Shown: positions 1-8,504, counted from the stretch's first letter. The stretch is DNA of 64,000 nt from Aeromonas veronii (GCA_041319085.1 CP101033.1:2940501-3004500), one strand, 5' to 3'. The notes: generated by a model not told the origin, from the sequence alone. Made by a program: numbers and translations.

Positions 1-367
1 CCTCCTGGGACTCGGGGCGGCCGAGATAATGAACAATAAAGCGGGCCACTGCGATGTAGGGCTCATGACTGTATTGCTCGAAAAACATCCATTTGAGCAC
101 CTCGGCCTGCTGGCGCGGATCAGTTGGCCACAAGGCGCTGCCTTGCGCCAGATAGAAGAGGATGGCATTGGATTCCGCCAGCGCATCGCCTTGGCCAATC
201 TCCAGCACCGGGATCTTGCCATTGGAGTTCATGGCCAGAAACGCGGGGGTACGGGTATCCCCCGCCTGAATATCTACCGCGACCCACTCAAGGGGCAGCG
301 CCAGCCAGCGGGCCAGCAACCACACCTTGTAACAGTTGCCTGAACGCAGATCACCATACAGACGCAT
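1..367 (-). CDS. Glutathione S-transferase family protein (C-terminus outside window)
   Basis: The gene begins at an ATG at 367 behind a clear AAGGAG ribosome site and runs off the left edge, so only about 122 N-terminal residues are visible. The protein starts MRLYGDLRSGNCYKV and continues with a thioredoxin-like GST N-domain, including the NGKIPVLE stretch (cis-Pro loop) and the AESNAILFYLA motif that binds the glutathione gamma-glutamyl part in this family. The helical C-domain begins near residue 85. Substrate cannot be told. It lies 36 bp downstream of pdxH in the same direction and may be co-transcribed with it. Confidence 0.85.
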   Translation of the reverse strand, partial: MRLYGDLRSGNCYKVWLLARWLALPLEWVAVDIQAGDTRTPAFLAMNSNGKIPVLEIGQGDALAESNAILFYLAQGSALWPTDPRQQAEVLKWMFFEQYSHEPYIAVARFIVHYLGRPESQE

Positions 368-403
368 ACACACTCCTTGTGAACACGGATTTGAACAGCG
401 CGA

Positions 404-1042
404 TCAGGGGGCAAGACGCTCGATATGCCAGCCATCCCCTTCGCGAGTGTAGAAGAAGCGGTCATGCAGCCGGTGCTCGCCCCCCTGCCAGAATTCCACC
501 GTTTCGATCACTACCCGGAAGCCACCCCAGAAGCTCGGCAACGGCACGTCGCCATTGGCAAACTTCTGTTTGAGCTCGAGGAACTTGGCCTCCAGCACGC
601 CGCGGGCCGAGATACGGGTCGACTGCTTGGAGACCCAGGCGGCGATCTGACTATCCTTGGGACGGCTGTGGAAATACTTCATCACCTCGAAGGTGCTCAT
701 CTTCTCCACCCGACCGGTGACGTGAACCTGTCTGTCCAGCGTGTGCCAGGGGAAGAGCAGGCTGATACGGGGGTTGCTCTCCAGCTGCTGCGCCTTGCGG
801 CTACCCATGTTGGTGTAAAACACCATCCCCTGGGCATCGTAGTGCTTGAGCAGCACGGTACGCTGCCAGGGCTGGCCGTCGGCATCCACGGTGCCCACCA
901 CCATGGCGGTGGGATCGGTCAGTTTGGCCTCACAAGCCTGCGCTAGCCACTTCTCGAACAGCGCCAGCGGCTCGGCCGGCAGATCGGCCCGGTGCAACCC
1001 GCCACGGGAGTATTCACGGCGCAGATCAGCAACATCCATCAT
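404..1042 (-). CDS. pdxH: Pyridoxamine/pyridoxine 5'-phosphate oxidase PdxH
   Basis: PdxH oxidises pyridoxamine or pyridoxine 5'-phosphate to pyridoxal 5'-phosphate using FMN, the last step of vitamin B6 synthesis and salvage. The 212-residue product is the normal length and is recognisable along its whole length: the FMN-binding [10 protein letters not shown] and [10 protein letters not shown] segments, [16 protein letters not shown], and the C-terminal [10 protein letters not shown] and W-x-I-x-RLAP ending that closes the active site. The start ATG (ATGATG at 1042) has an AAGGA site 8 nt upstream. It is cytoplasmic. The GST-family gene follows after 36 bp. Confidence 0.97.
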   Translation of the reverse strand: MMDVADLRREYSRGGLHRADLPAEPLALFEKWLAQACEAKLTDPTAMVVGTVDADGQPWQRTVLLKHYDAQGMVFYTNMGSRKAQQLESNPRISLLFPWHTLDRQVHVTGRVEKMSTFEVMKYFHSRPKDSQIAAWVSKQSTRISARGVLEAKFLELKQKFANGDVPLPSFWGGFRVVIETVEFWQGGEHRLHDRFFYTREGDGWHIERLAP

Positions 1043-1138
1043 CTTGATTTTCCTTCAAATAAATAATGGTTCCACGACCATCAAGAGAATGATTGCGGGC
1101 ATTGTGCTCCGCTCATCTGTCAGTGACAAGCCATAACA

Positions 1139-1166
1139 CAACGGGGAGGCGACTGCCTCCCCGTTG
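1139..1166. terminator. Strong hairpin between pdxH and the small lipoprotein gene
   Basis: A perfect 12-bp inverted repeat (CAACGGGGAGGC, loop GACT, then GCCTCCCCGTTG) lies 20 bp beyond the stop of the small lipoprotein gene at 1186. The T-tract after it is poor on both strands, so it may work as a weak terminator or an mRNA 3'-end stabiliser for the protease operon. Confidence 0.5.
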
Positions 1167-1185
1167 TTGATTCACGACATGCTCA

Positions 1186-1515
1186 TCACTGGTTAGAAAC
1201 TGCGGATTTCAATGGGCAATGAATCATCATGCGCTGGTTATACTCACGGGCGTAAGCACTCAGCCTGGCATGTGCCTCTTTCTGCTCGGGTCTTATCACA
1301 TCACCCAACCCATCCAGATAACGCACGCCGCAGCGAGCCTTTGCCTTTGCCTGCTGCTCGGCTGCAATACCAGGGGCGAACTCCCCCCGCCCGGCTATCA
1401 CTATCAGGCGATAATCCTGCCTGGCGAGGTTTGCACTCAGCTCCTGTTCCAGCGTACGGGCATCGACCTGACAGCCACCGAGCGTGGCAAACAGCAGCAG
1501 AGGGATTCCCCTCAT
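1186..1515 (-). CDS. Small secreted protein or lipoprotein coupled to the metalloprotease
   Basis: The ATG at 1515 overlaps the protease stop codon as ATGA, which indicates translational coupling. The 109-residue product opens with a short hydrophobic leader, MRGIPLLLFATLGGC, where LGGC resembles a lipobox with Cys15 as the modified residue. The remainder is soluble, rich in Glu, Arg and Ala, with two further cysteines (CGVRYLDGLGD and IHCPLKS) that could form a disulfide. I do not recognise a family. Co-translation with a secreted protease suggests a partner role such as inhibitor, chaperone or surface anchor, which is inference only. Confidence 0.7.
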   Translation of the reverse strand: MRGIPLLLFATLGGCQVDARTLEQELSANLARQDYRLIVIAGRGEFAPGIAAEQQAKAKARCGVRYLDGLGDVIRPEQKEAHARLSAYAREYNQRMMIHCPLKSAVSNQ

Positions 1516-3539
1516 GTGCGCCTCCGTTGCCAGCCAAGCAGCGCCAGTGCCAGCGTCCACAATCCGAGCGAACCACCACCACCGCCGCCGCCACCTAAAG
1601 TCGATCCACCTTGTACCAGAGGCAGTTTGAGGGGGCTAATGGCAAAGAAGATGTTGCCGCTGCAAGCCACTTTCAGCCTGACGCTGCTGGTGAGATTGGC
1701 GGGCAGCGTCACTGTTGCTGCGCCATTATTGAGTTGTCCGGCAGCAAGCATTGTCCAGCTTATGCCCTCATCCTGGGTCACCGAGATGTCCACTTTGCTG
1801 CAACTGATAGGTGCCACCGTGGTGCTCGCCACATCCCATGCCACTGCCTGACTGGCCCCTGGCGTGAGAGTGACCCCAGAAAGTGGGCTGGTGATACGAA
1901 ATGCCGCGCCGGTATTGATCACTTGCACTTTCATGTCATCACTGGCGACGCCACCCTGACCATCACGCACCGTCAGTCTGAAATTGAGATCCCGGTTGGT
2001 GGTCGGCCAAGCCTCCCCCTTGGCAAGCGTGCCGGAGAGCAACGATGGCAGGCTTGGCAAAATCCGCTCGGCAGAACGGGTGGGGGAAACAAAGCGAAAC
2101 AGCGGCCGGGAGCCATCATCAACCATGGTTGCGACACTGCTCGATTCGTTGCCCAGATCGATCTGCTCCCAGTTGTAGAGCAGAGGATCACCGTCCAGAT
2201 CCCCACCCGCGCCTTTCAACATAAAGGCCGTATTGGCCGGGATCACATAGTCCCCCCCTGCTGCCGCCTGCGGGGCATTATTGCTTAACGCGAGCGTGGT
2301 TCCGCAAGTCGATACGGTCGCCATATGCGCCCGCATCTGCTCGATGGATTTGCTGTGAAAATAGGGATCGCTGTGCGGCTGGATATTCTCCTCACCACAG
2401 ATGCCGGCATAGGCCATGATGGAGCTGCCGCTGCCCGGCTCATAGGCTTGATTCGCAACCCGGGTACCTGCACCGCAACTCCCGGTAGTGCCGTTGAAGG
2501 GGTGATCGGCACCGAACTGGTGGCCAATTTCGTGGGCAACATAGTCGATAAAGAAAGCATCTCCTACGGGGTCTGATGAACCCGTCATACCTGACGACTT
2601 GGCCCCATAGGGGTAATAAGGCGGCATGGCATCAACACATAACACCCCCAACCCCGCCAAACCTCCGCCACCGGTGTTGAGCACATGGCCGATATCAAAT
2701 GCTCCCAAATCACCATCAGCAAAGGCCTGCGCCTGCACATCGACGTTGTGATCCGCATCCGCATCGGTGTTATCAAAGGGATCACTGGCCGGGTCAGTAA
2801 AGATCACACTGTCATTACCACTGGCCAGCAAGAACTCGGCCCCCACGTCGCGCTGATAGACTTCGTTCACCCGGTTGAGCAGGGTGGCAATGGCCGCCAT
2901 GGTCAGCACTTTGGACCCACCGTGATATCGGGTGTACTCACCTGCTGCCGAGATAGCGATGGTGTAACGCTTGCGGACATTGCCATCCACTTGCACCTTG
3001 CGTACCCGTTTGCTGACACCCGGCCCGATCACCTTGTCGGCATCCTCTTCCAGACGACTATGGGCATCCTGCTGGTAGTAAACTGCATACCCCTCGGCAT
3101 TGCGCAGCGGGTCAACGAATACTGTCTTGCCCTGATAGCTGAACATGCCATGGAAACCGTGCGGGCCCAGGTCAAAACGCCCGGTCTCTACCGGTTGGGC
3201 CGGGTTATACCCCTTGAAAGTCAAAATGTCGGGATACTTGGCGGCAAGATCGGGGGGCAACAAGTCGTAGGGCTCCAGTGTGAAGATCACCTCCCCCCCA
3301 TCGGGCAATGGCAAGGTAAGCTGACGAGCCCCTGCTTGCAGCCCGGCAAAATAGTCGAGTGGCACCTTGGCAACCCGAAACTGATTGGCCCGAACCTCAT
3401 AACCTTGCTCCGCAGTCGCTCTGGCGGCGACCGTGCTCCACTCGCTGGCCATCAGGCTGGTTGACCCCAACAAACTGGCCACCAACAGGGCCAACGAACA
3501 ACTACTGCTCACATGCATCTTTGTCATCCTTGTTTTCAT
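1512..3539 (-). CDS. Secreted reprolysin-like zinc metalloprotease with GlyGly-CTERM tail
   Basis: This protein of about 675 residues is a metzincin protease: it carries the zinc motif HEIGHQFGADHPFNG (HExxHxxGxxH) with a downstream Met-turn candidate (SSIMAYAGICG). An N-terminal hydrophobic signal (LALLVASLLGS) follows basic residues. After the catalytic region come Ig/PKD-like beta segments (PLLYNWEQIDLG, FRLTVRDGQGGVASDD) and a second beta-rich region. The C-terminus is a Gly run (LGGGGGGGGS), a hydrophobic helix and a final RRR, the pattern of the GlyGly-CTERM signal processed by rhombosortase. The start is uncertain: the ATG at 3539 gives a charged n-region, while the ATG at 3518 has the better AAGGA site. 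Known relatives are exported by type II secretion. Confidence 0.88.
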   Translation of the reverse strand: MKTRMTKMHVSSSCSLALLVASLLGSTSLMASEWSTVAARATAEQGYEVRANQFRVAKVPLDYFAGLQAGARQLTLPLPDGGEVIFTLEPYDLLPPDLAAKYPDILTFKGYNPAQPVETGRFDLGPHGFHGMFSYQGKTVFVDPLRNAEGYAVYYQQDAHSRLEEDADKVIGPGVSKRVRKVQVDGNVRKRYTIAISAAGEYTRYHGGSKVLTMAAIATLLNRVNEVYQRDVGAEFLLASGNDSVIFTDPASDPFDNTDADADHNVDVQAQAFADGDLGAFDIGHVLNTGGGGLAGLGVLCVDAMPPYYPYGAKSSGMTGSSDPVGDAFFIDYVAHEIGHQFGADHPFNGTTGSCGAGTRVANQAYEPGSGSSIMAYAGICGEENIQPHSDPYFHSKSIEQMRAHMATVSTCGTTLALSNNAPQAAAGGDYVIPANTAFMLKGAGGDLDGDPLLYNWEQIDLGNESSSVATMVDDGSRPLFRFVSPTRSAERILPSLPSLLSGTLAKGEAWPTTNRDLNFRLTVRDGQGGVASDDMKVQVINTGAAFRITSPLSGVTLTPGASQAVAWDVASTTVAPISCSKVDISVTQDEGISWTMLAAGQLNNGAATVTLPANLTSSVRLKVACSGNIFFAISPLKLPLVQGGSTLGGGGGGGGSLGLWTLALALLGWQRRRT

Positions 3540-3734
3540 GCACTTTTTTGAACCATCACCGGCATCATTATCCCGCCGCATCAAGAAGCCCGGCGCCACT
3601 GTTTCAGCCACTCATCCCATGGGGAGTGTTGCGCCAACCCCTTCTAACCCCTATCATTGCGCGGATTTGTCAATTTTAGAACTGCCCCTCTTCACAAAGG
3701 TGCGGTTCATCTCTATCTGGCCAAGGTTAATCTC

Positions 3735-4946
3735 ATGCTCAAATCCCCACTGTTGCCCCGTTTCGGGGATCTGGTCGTTGCCATTGTTGACGATGTGCTC
3801 GGTCAGGGTCTTACCCTCGACCGTGCTTATGCCCGTCACTTCTCTGGCATCGAACTCAAACCGCAAGAACAGGCAAGGATTGCCCTGGTCACTGGCGACC
3901 TGCTGCGTCGTCTCAGCCTCTATTGCGCCCTGACCGGCATTCAGGTGCGTCAGGCCGAAAAGAATGTCTGGCCGCTGCTACACAGCTGGCACGCCTTCCA
4001 CAAAATTGCCCAGCCCAACAACCCGACGCTGGATCGCTTCAATGAAGAGGCCTTCCGCCGCCGTCTGACCGAGGCGAAGAAGAACCCGGTGCTGATGGAT
4101 GGTTGCCCGAGCTGGCTGGAGAAACTCGGCAACGAGCAGTTGGGTGACGCCTGGCCTGCCGAGCGTGCCGCCCTGGCCTGGATGCCCAAGCGTTACCTGC
4201 GGGTCAACACCCTCAAGTGCACCCGTGATGAGCTGCAGGCCATTCTGGCCAAAGAGCATGTCACCACCATTCCGGTTGAAGGTGTGGAAACTGCCCTGCA
4301 GGTCACCTCTGACGCCGCCCTGTTCCGCACCAAGGCCTTTGCCGATGGTTGCTTCGAACAGCAAGACGCTGGCTCCCAGCTGGTTGCTGCGGCTCTGGAA
4401 GTCGCCCCGGGCATGCGCGTCATCGACGCCTGCGCCGGTGCCGGTGGCAAGACCCTGCATATCGCCGCCATGATGCAGGGCAAAGGTCGTCTGCTGGCGA
4501 TGGATGTGGAAGAGTGGAAGCTGGAGAACCTCAAACAGCGCGCCCGTCGCGCCGGTGCCCACAACGTGGAGACCCGGGTCATCACCAGCAGCAAGACCGT
4601 CAAGCGTCTCAAAGAGAGCGCGGATCGCGTACTGCTGGACGTGCCCTGCTCCGGGCTGGGCGTCCTCAAGCGCAATCCGGATGCCAAGTGGCGTGATACC
4701 GCCGAGCGTCTGCCGGTGCTGGTCGCGTTGCAAGAAGAGATCCTGCAGCGTTACAGCCAGATGGTGAAGGTCGGTGGCCTGCTGGTCTATGCAACCTGCT
4801 CCATCCTGCCGCAGGAGAACCGCCAGCAGGTGGACAAATTCCTCGCGGCCAACGAGAACTTCCGTCTGCGTGACGATCACACCGTGAGCCCGTCTGAGAC
4901 CGGCTTTGACGGTTTCTACATGGCCCGTATCGAACGGATCGCCTGA
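3735..4946 (+). CDS. RsmB/NOP-family RNA 5-methylcytosine methyltransferase
   Basis: This cytoplasmic S-adenosylmethionine-dependent enzyme belongs to the RsmB/NOP/Sun family that methylates cytosine C5 in RNA. Visible signatures are the SAM-binding motif IDACAGAGGKTLH, DVPCSGLG (motif IV, with Pro-Cys) and YATCSILPQEN (motif VI, the catalytic Cys). A helical N-terminal RNA-binding part of about 140 residues precedes the fold. I chose the ATG at 3735 because an AAGG site lies about 8 nt upstream and the family pattern begins there; an in-frame upstream extension has no support. The RNA target is not evident. An ISL3 element is inserted 21 bp past its stop codon, inside its terminator. Confidence 0.9.
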   Translation: MLKSPLLPRFGDLVVAIVDDVLGQGLTLDRAYARHFSGIELKPQEQARIALVTGDLLRRLSLYCALTGIQVRQAEKNVWPLLHSWHAFHKIAQPNNPTLDRFNEEAFRRRLTEAKKNPVLMDGCPSWLEKLGNEQLGDAWPAERAALAWMPKRYLRVNTLKCTRDELQAILAKEHVTTIPVEGVETALQVTSDAALFRTKAFADGCFEQQDAGSQLVAAALEVAPGMRVIDACAGAGGKTLHIAAMMQGKGRLLAMDVEEWKLENLKQRARRAGAHNVETRVITSSKTVKRLKESADRVLLDVPCSGLGVLKRNPDAKWRDTAERLPVLVALQEEILQRYSQMVKVGGLLVYATCSILPQENRQQVDKFLAANENFRLRDDHTVSPSETGFDGFYMARIERIA

Positions 4947-4967
4947 TGCCTGTCGTGGCATAAAAAA

Positions 4968-6267
4968 GGTTCTTCGCGGAAGCGTGGGGAAGAGTAAGTT
5001 GACAGACAGGGTTCGGGTAAACTGGTAGTCGCCAAACAACCGGACTCCCTTACCCTGCTGTCGCTATGCATCATATTGATTTTGCCTCGTTCTGGCCAGG
5101 TTACGACGTTTCTGTCCATCGCCGCTCTGCCACACAAATCACATTGGCTCTTGAGCCTCTCGCCAATCATCTACCGCTCTGTGGTCAGTGCCATCAACCC
5201 TGTCCACTCATCCATGACCGCCGAATGCGCACAGTTCGTGACCGTGACCTCCTTGAACTTCGCGTACATCTGCAAGTCCCCGTCCGTCGGGTTGACTGCC
5301 TGCGTTGTGGTCGGGTTTCTGAGCATATCGATTGGTTACCCCCAGCTCCCGGCTGACACAGCGATTGCTGCGCTGGGTAGAGGCCTTGCTTGAGCTGATG
5401 CCTATCAGTCATATCAGCCAGCTCACCGGACTGCACTGGCATACCATCAAGGCCATCGACAAGCGTCGGCTACAGGCCAGTGTTGGCACCTTTGAGCCCG
5501 GCTCGGTGCGGCGGCTGGTGATGGATGAATTCGCCCTGCATAAAGGCCACCGCTATGCCACAGTGATCATGGATGCTGAACGGACTCGCGTTTTGTGGGT
5601 GGGGCATGGCAACAGCCGAGAGGCTATTCGCCCCTTTTTCGAGCTGATGGGCGAACGATGCCAACAGATTGAAGCGGTGGCCATGGACATGAACTCCGCC
5701 TTCGATCTGGAAGTGAAACAGCACTGTCCACAGGCCGAGGTGGTGTATGACTTGTTCCATGTGGTGGCCGGTTATGGCCGCAAAGTGCTCGACCGAATTC
5801 GGGTGGATCAAGCCAATGCATTAAAGCATGACAAGCCGGCTCGCAAGGTCGTCAAGCTGGCGCGTTGGCTACTCCTGCGCAATCGAGAAAATCTCAAGGA
5901 AGACCAGGCGGTGAAATTACAAGAGCTATTGGAAGCCAATAAGCCCTTGGCGACAGCATATGTTCTCAAGGAGGCCCTGAAGGAAATCTGGTACGCCCCG
6001 AGCGTCAGGGAAGGTTGGCGACGATGGAAGGCCTGGATGCGGCAAGCGAAGGAAAGTGGCCTGGAGCCCTTAGAGCGTTTTGCCAAAAACCTTCGCCGTT
6101 ACACCCGGGGGATTTTGGCCAGCGCAATCTTTCCCATGCACACCAGCCTGCTGGAGGGCGTGAATAATCGGATCAAAGTGATCAAACGCATGGCTTATGG
6201 ATTTCGGGACTCAGAATACTTTTTCCTGAAAATCAAGGCCGCCTTCCCCGGAAAGACGCGATGAACC
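4968..6267 (+). mobile_element. ISL3-family insertion sequence with 8-bp target duplication
   Basis: The element is 1,300 bp long. Its ends are imperfect inverted repeats: GGTTCTTCGCG at the left, and GGTTCATCGCG read inward from the right, followed in both by a shared GGGGAAG block. It is flanked by an exact 8-bp direct repeat, ATAAAAAA, at 4960-4967 and 6268-6275. An 8-bp duplication and a single transposase gene are typical of ISL3. The clean duplication points to a fairly recent insertion. The target is the A-tract of the terminator hairpin at 6276-6294, so the repeat restores that tract. Confidence 0.92.
5066..6264 (+). pseudogene. ISL3-family transposase, frameshifted
   Basis: The N-terminal part (5066-5356) carries two CxxC zinc-finger pairs (CGQCHQPC and CLRCGRV). 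The C-terminal part (about 5340-6264) carries the DDE catalytic core: MDEFALHKGHRYA (first Asp), AMDMNSAFDLEV (second Asp) and LLEGVNNRIKVIKRMAYG (Glu). The two parts are in different frames. The break falls at a run of five C near 5339-5343: one more C would give a continuous product of about 399 residues reading IDWLPPSSRLTQ. The simplest reading is a one-base loss in the C run, which inactivates the element. Programmed -1 slippage at the C run is the alternative. The stop codon overlaps the right inverted repeat. Confidence 0.85.
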
Positions 6268-6269
6268 AT

Positions 6270-6299
6270 AAAAAAGGGGAGCCAGTGGCTCCCCTTTTT
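6270..6299. terminator. Bidirectional intrinsic terminator between the methyltransferase and grxD
   Basis: GGGGAGCC, loop AGT and GGCTCCCC are flanked by an A-tract on the left and TTTTT on the right, so both strands can terminate. Before the IS insertion it would have followed the methyltransferase stop directly; now the IS separates them. It still serves grxD on the minus strand. Confidence 0.85.
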
Positions 6300-6318
6300 G
6301 CATGATGCGAATACGACC

Positions 6319-6663
6319 TTATTCGGCGGCCGCGTCATCCTGCTTGTACTTGGCAGCAGTCTCCTTGATCAGGGACTGCAACTCACCAGCCTGGAACATC
6401 TCGATCATGATGTCACAGCCGCCGATCAGCTCGCTCTCAACCCACAGCTGGGGGAAAGTTGGCCAGTTGGCGAATTTCGGTAACTCGGCGCGGATATCCG
6501 GGTTTTGCAGGATATCGACGTAAGCAAACGGCTCGCCACAGGACATCAGAGCCTGGGAAGCCTGGGCAGAGAAACCGCAGCTCGGAAGCTTGGGGGAGCC
6601 CTTCATGTACAGGATGATGGGATTGTCAGCCAGTTGCTGTTTGATTTTTTCGATAGTTTCCAT
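6319..6663 (-). CDS. grxD: Monothiol glutaredoxin, Grx4 family
   Basis: The 114-residue protein has the monothiol active site CGFS (Cys29) within KLPSCGFSAQA, the conserved WPTFPQLWV cis-Pro loop and the GGCDIMIEM glutathione-binding segment. Grx4-type proteins bind a [2Fe-2S] cluster across a dimer with two glutathiones and act in iron-sulfur cluster delivery and iron sensing in the cytoplasm. The length and single-domain form match E. coli GrxD. It is divergent from sodB, an iron enzyme, with 288 bp between the start codons. Confidence 0.96.
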   Translation of the reverse strand: METIEKIKQQLADNPIILYMKGSPKLPSCGFSAQASQALMSCGEPFAYVDILQNPDIRAELPKFANWPTFPQLWVESELIGGCDIMIEMFQAGELQSLIKETAAKYKQDDAAAE

Positions 6664-6693
6664 AGGTGCCTCACTAGAGCGATTTCGGCGGCC

Positions 6694-6722
6694 ATTCTAC
6701 TGCAATCTTGCCGGAGCACAAA
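6694..6722 (-). promoter_or_regulatory. Candidate sigma-70 promoter for grxD
   Basis: On the minus strand, TTTGTG (6722-6717) and TAGAAT (6699-6694) are separated by 17 bp, and the -10 box lies about 31 bp before the grxD ATG. The -10 is good and the -35 is weak. Confidence 0.4.
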
Positions 6723-6800
6723 CTGACAAAGGGGTGACCCGGCTCGAATTGCGCAAAGAACCCACTCAGGCTTGATCGCGATCATGGCGCCAATCAAGAG

Positions 6801-6830
6801 TTGTTAGGCCATCTTTGATACTGCTACAAT
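6801..6830 (+). promoter_or_regulatory. Candidate sigma-70 promoter for sodB
   Basis: TTGTTA (6801-6806) and TACAAT (6825-6830) are 18 bp apart. Transcription would start near 6837, giving a leader of about 115 nt before sodB. Confidence 0.55.
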
Positions 6831-6871
6831 CCCTTGGCTTTGGGCTACCTTGCCCCCTCATTTTAACAACA

Positions 6872-6896
6872 ACTCTTTTCACATATAGAAAAGAGT
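6872..6896 (+). promoter_or_regulatory. Hairpin in the sodB leader
   Basis: ACTCTTTTC and GAAAAGAGT form a perfect 9-bp stem around a 7-nt loop (ACATATA), 55 bp before the sodB ATG. It is not followed by a T-tract, so it is more likely an mRNA leader structure than a terminator. An operator is also possible. Confidence 0.45.
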
Positions 6897-6951
6897 ACGC
6901 AATGTCTTGCAACCGTCGCCTTCGCACGGTCCAGCCAATGGAGAGTAGAAA

Positions 6952-7536
6952 ATGGCATTCGAACTTCCCGCTCTGCCCTATGCAATTAACGCTCTGGAAC
7001 CGCACATCTCCCAGGAAACTCTGGAATATCACCACGGCAAGCACCACAACACCTACGTGGTTAATCTGAACAATCTGGTGCCGGGTACCGAGTTTGAAGG
7101 CAAGTCTCTGGAAGAGATCATCAAGAGCTCCAGCGGCGGCATCTTCAACAACGCCGCCCAGATCTGGAACCACACCTTCTACTGGCACTGCCTCTCCCCG
7201 AATGGCGGTGGCGAGCCGACTGGCGCCCTGGCTGATGCCATCAACAAAGCATTCGGCTCCTTCGCCGAGTTCAAAGATGCCTTCACCAAATCTGCCATCG
7301 GCAACTTCGGCTCCAGCTGGACCTGGCTGGTGAAGAAAGCTGACGGCTCTCTGGCCATCGTCAACACCTCCAACGCCGGTTGCCCGCTGACTGAAGCCGG
7401 TACCACCCCGCTGCTGACCGTTGACCTGTGGGAGCACGCCTACTACATCGATTTCCGCAACCTGCGTCCGAAGTACATGGAAACCTTCTGGACCCTGGTG
7501 AACTGGGAATTCGTGGCCAAGAACCTGGCTGTCTAA
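6952..7536 (+). CDS. sodB: Iron superoxide dismutase SodB
   Basis: SodB converts superoxide to oxygen and hydrogen peroxide in the cytoplasm. The 194-residue protein shows all four metal ligands: His27 (in YHHGKHHNTYV), His74 (NHTFYWHCL), Asp158 and His162 (DLWEHAYY). The NNAAQIWNHTFYW segment, with Gln70 from the N-domain, and overall similarity to E. coli SodB favour iron over manganese. No signal peptide is present. The gene stands alone between a promoter-like sequence and a terminator. The long leader with a hairpin suggests post-transcriptional control, as known for enterobacterial sodB and the RyhB small RNA; that control here is inference. Confidence 0.97.
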   Translation: MAFELPALPYAINALEPHISQETLEYHHGKHHNTYVVNLNNLVPGTEFEGKSLEEIIKSSSGGIFNNAAQIWNHTFYWHCLSPNGGGEPTGALADAINKAFGSFAEFKDAFTKSAIGNFGSSWTWLVKKADGSLAIVNTSNAGCPLTEAGTTPLLTVDLWEHAYYIDFRNLRPKYMETFWTLVNWEFVAKNLAV

Positions 7537-7553
7537 TCAGCCTCGCTTGCCAA

Positions 7554-7580
7554 CACGCCTCGCTCTTGCGGGGCGTTTTT
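7554..7580 (+). terminator. Intrinsic terminator of sodB
   Basis: ACGCCTCGC, loop TCTT and GCGGGGCGT form a 9-bp stem with one G-U pair, followed by TTTT, 18 bp after the sodB stop. Confidence 0.85.
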
Positions 7581-7599
7581 ATCTCCAGATAGCAAAGAA

Positions 7600-7627
7600 A
7601 GTAAAAAAGCGCCCGCAGGCGCCTTTT
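7600..7627 (-). terminator. Intrinsic terminator of mlaA
   Basis: On the minus strand, GGCGCC, a short loop and GGGCGC are followed by six T, 21 bp beyond the mlaA stop. Confidence 0.75.
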
Positions 7628-7647
7628 CACATATCGGGATGGCCCGC

Positions 7648-8460
7648 TTACTGGTCCAACTCATCCATATACTCATCCAGATTGGCATCGTCAGCCTGCT
7701 TTTGTTGAGACGCCTTCAGCTCGGTCTGCTTGCCCGTCACCTTGTTCTGGTTGTATTGCAGATAAAAATCCTTGGTCAGGGCGTAAGGATCGAGCGAGTT
7801 GTCGATGATCCGCTCCTGATCGATCAACTTGGCGCGGGTACCCAGGCCATCCAGCACCCAGTGCACCACTCTCAACGGGAAAGTCAGCAAAGCATAAGGG
7901 AAATACAATGTATCAACGGTATCACCCACCAGTTTGCGGGTGGTGGTCGGGCCGTAGACCGGCACCATGATGTAGGCACCATCTCCGATATCGGCGCGGC
8001 CCAGCACGGTATTGAGCTCCAGCTTGTTGCGTGCAAGGCCAGCATGTTTGGCCACATCGAAGATACCCAGCAGACCGACCGTGGTGTTGAGGGTAAAGCG
8101 CCCCAAGTTGGTGCCTGCCCCTTTCAAATCACCGGTGATCAAATGGTTCACCATGCTGCTCGGTTCATTGAAGTTTTCCACCAGATTCTCGAGGCCATCC
8201 TTCACCCCAGTCGGCACATAACGTGCGTAGGTATGTACCACAGGGCGAGCCACATAGGGCTCCAGCACATCATAGTTGACCGCCCACATCGCCCGGTTGG
8301 CCCCTTGGAAGGGGTCACGCGGATCGGCCGCGGTACTGGTGGCGCCCGGAGGATTGATCCCGGGATGAAGATCCAGACTCGCTGGGCCAGGCTTGGGCGG
8401 GCCCCCGGCACAGCCAGCCAGCAAGAGGGCTGCCAGTATGGCTCCTGAACGAAGATACAT
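7648..8460 (-). CDS. mlaA: Outer-membrane phospholipid-retrieval lipoprotein MlaA (VacJ)
   Basis: MlaA removes misplaced phospholipids from the outer leaflet of the outer membrane and passes them to MlaC. The 270-residue protein begins with a lipoprotein signal ending in LLLAGC (Cys17). It then shows the family hallmarks DPRDPFQGANRAMWAVNYDV, NFNEPSSMVNHLITGD, GRFTLNTTVGLLGIFDVA and the YIMVPVYGPTTTR loop. An acidic, Gln-rich tail closes the protein. The other Mla genes are not in this window. It is a single gene with its own terminator. Confidence 0.95.
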   Translation of the reverse strand: MYLRSGAILAALLLAGCAGGPPKPGPASLDLHPGINPPGATSTAADPRDPFQGANRAMWAVNYDVLEPYVARPVVHTYARYVPTGVKDGLENLVENFNEPSSMVNHLITGDLKGAGTNLGRFTLNTTVGLLGIFDVAKHAGLARNKLELNTVLGRADIGDGAYIMVPVYGPTTTRKLVGDTVDTLYFPYALLTFPLRVVHWVLDGLGTRAKLIDQERIIDNSLDPYALTKDFYLQYNQNKVTGKQTELKASQQKQADDANLDEYMDELDQ

Positions 8461-8504
8461 ATGATTGTCCTGACGCTTTATTTTGATTTATCAGAAGTAT
8501 AGAT

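Noticed and set aside
6902..6951. Short leader peptide start (ATG at 6902) before sodB
   Set aside because: The frame runs into sodB in another frame without a ribosome site or conserved pattern.
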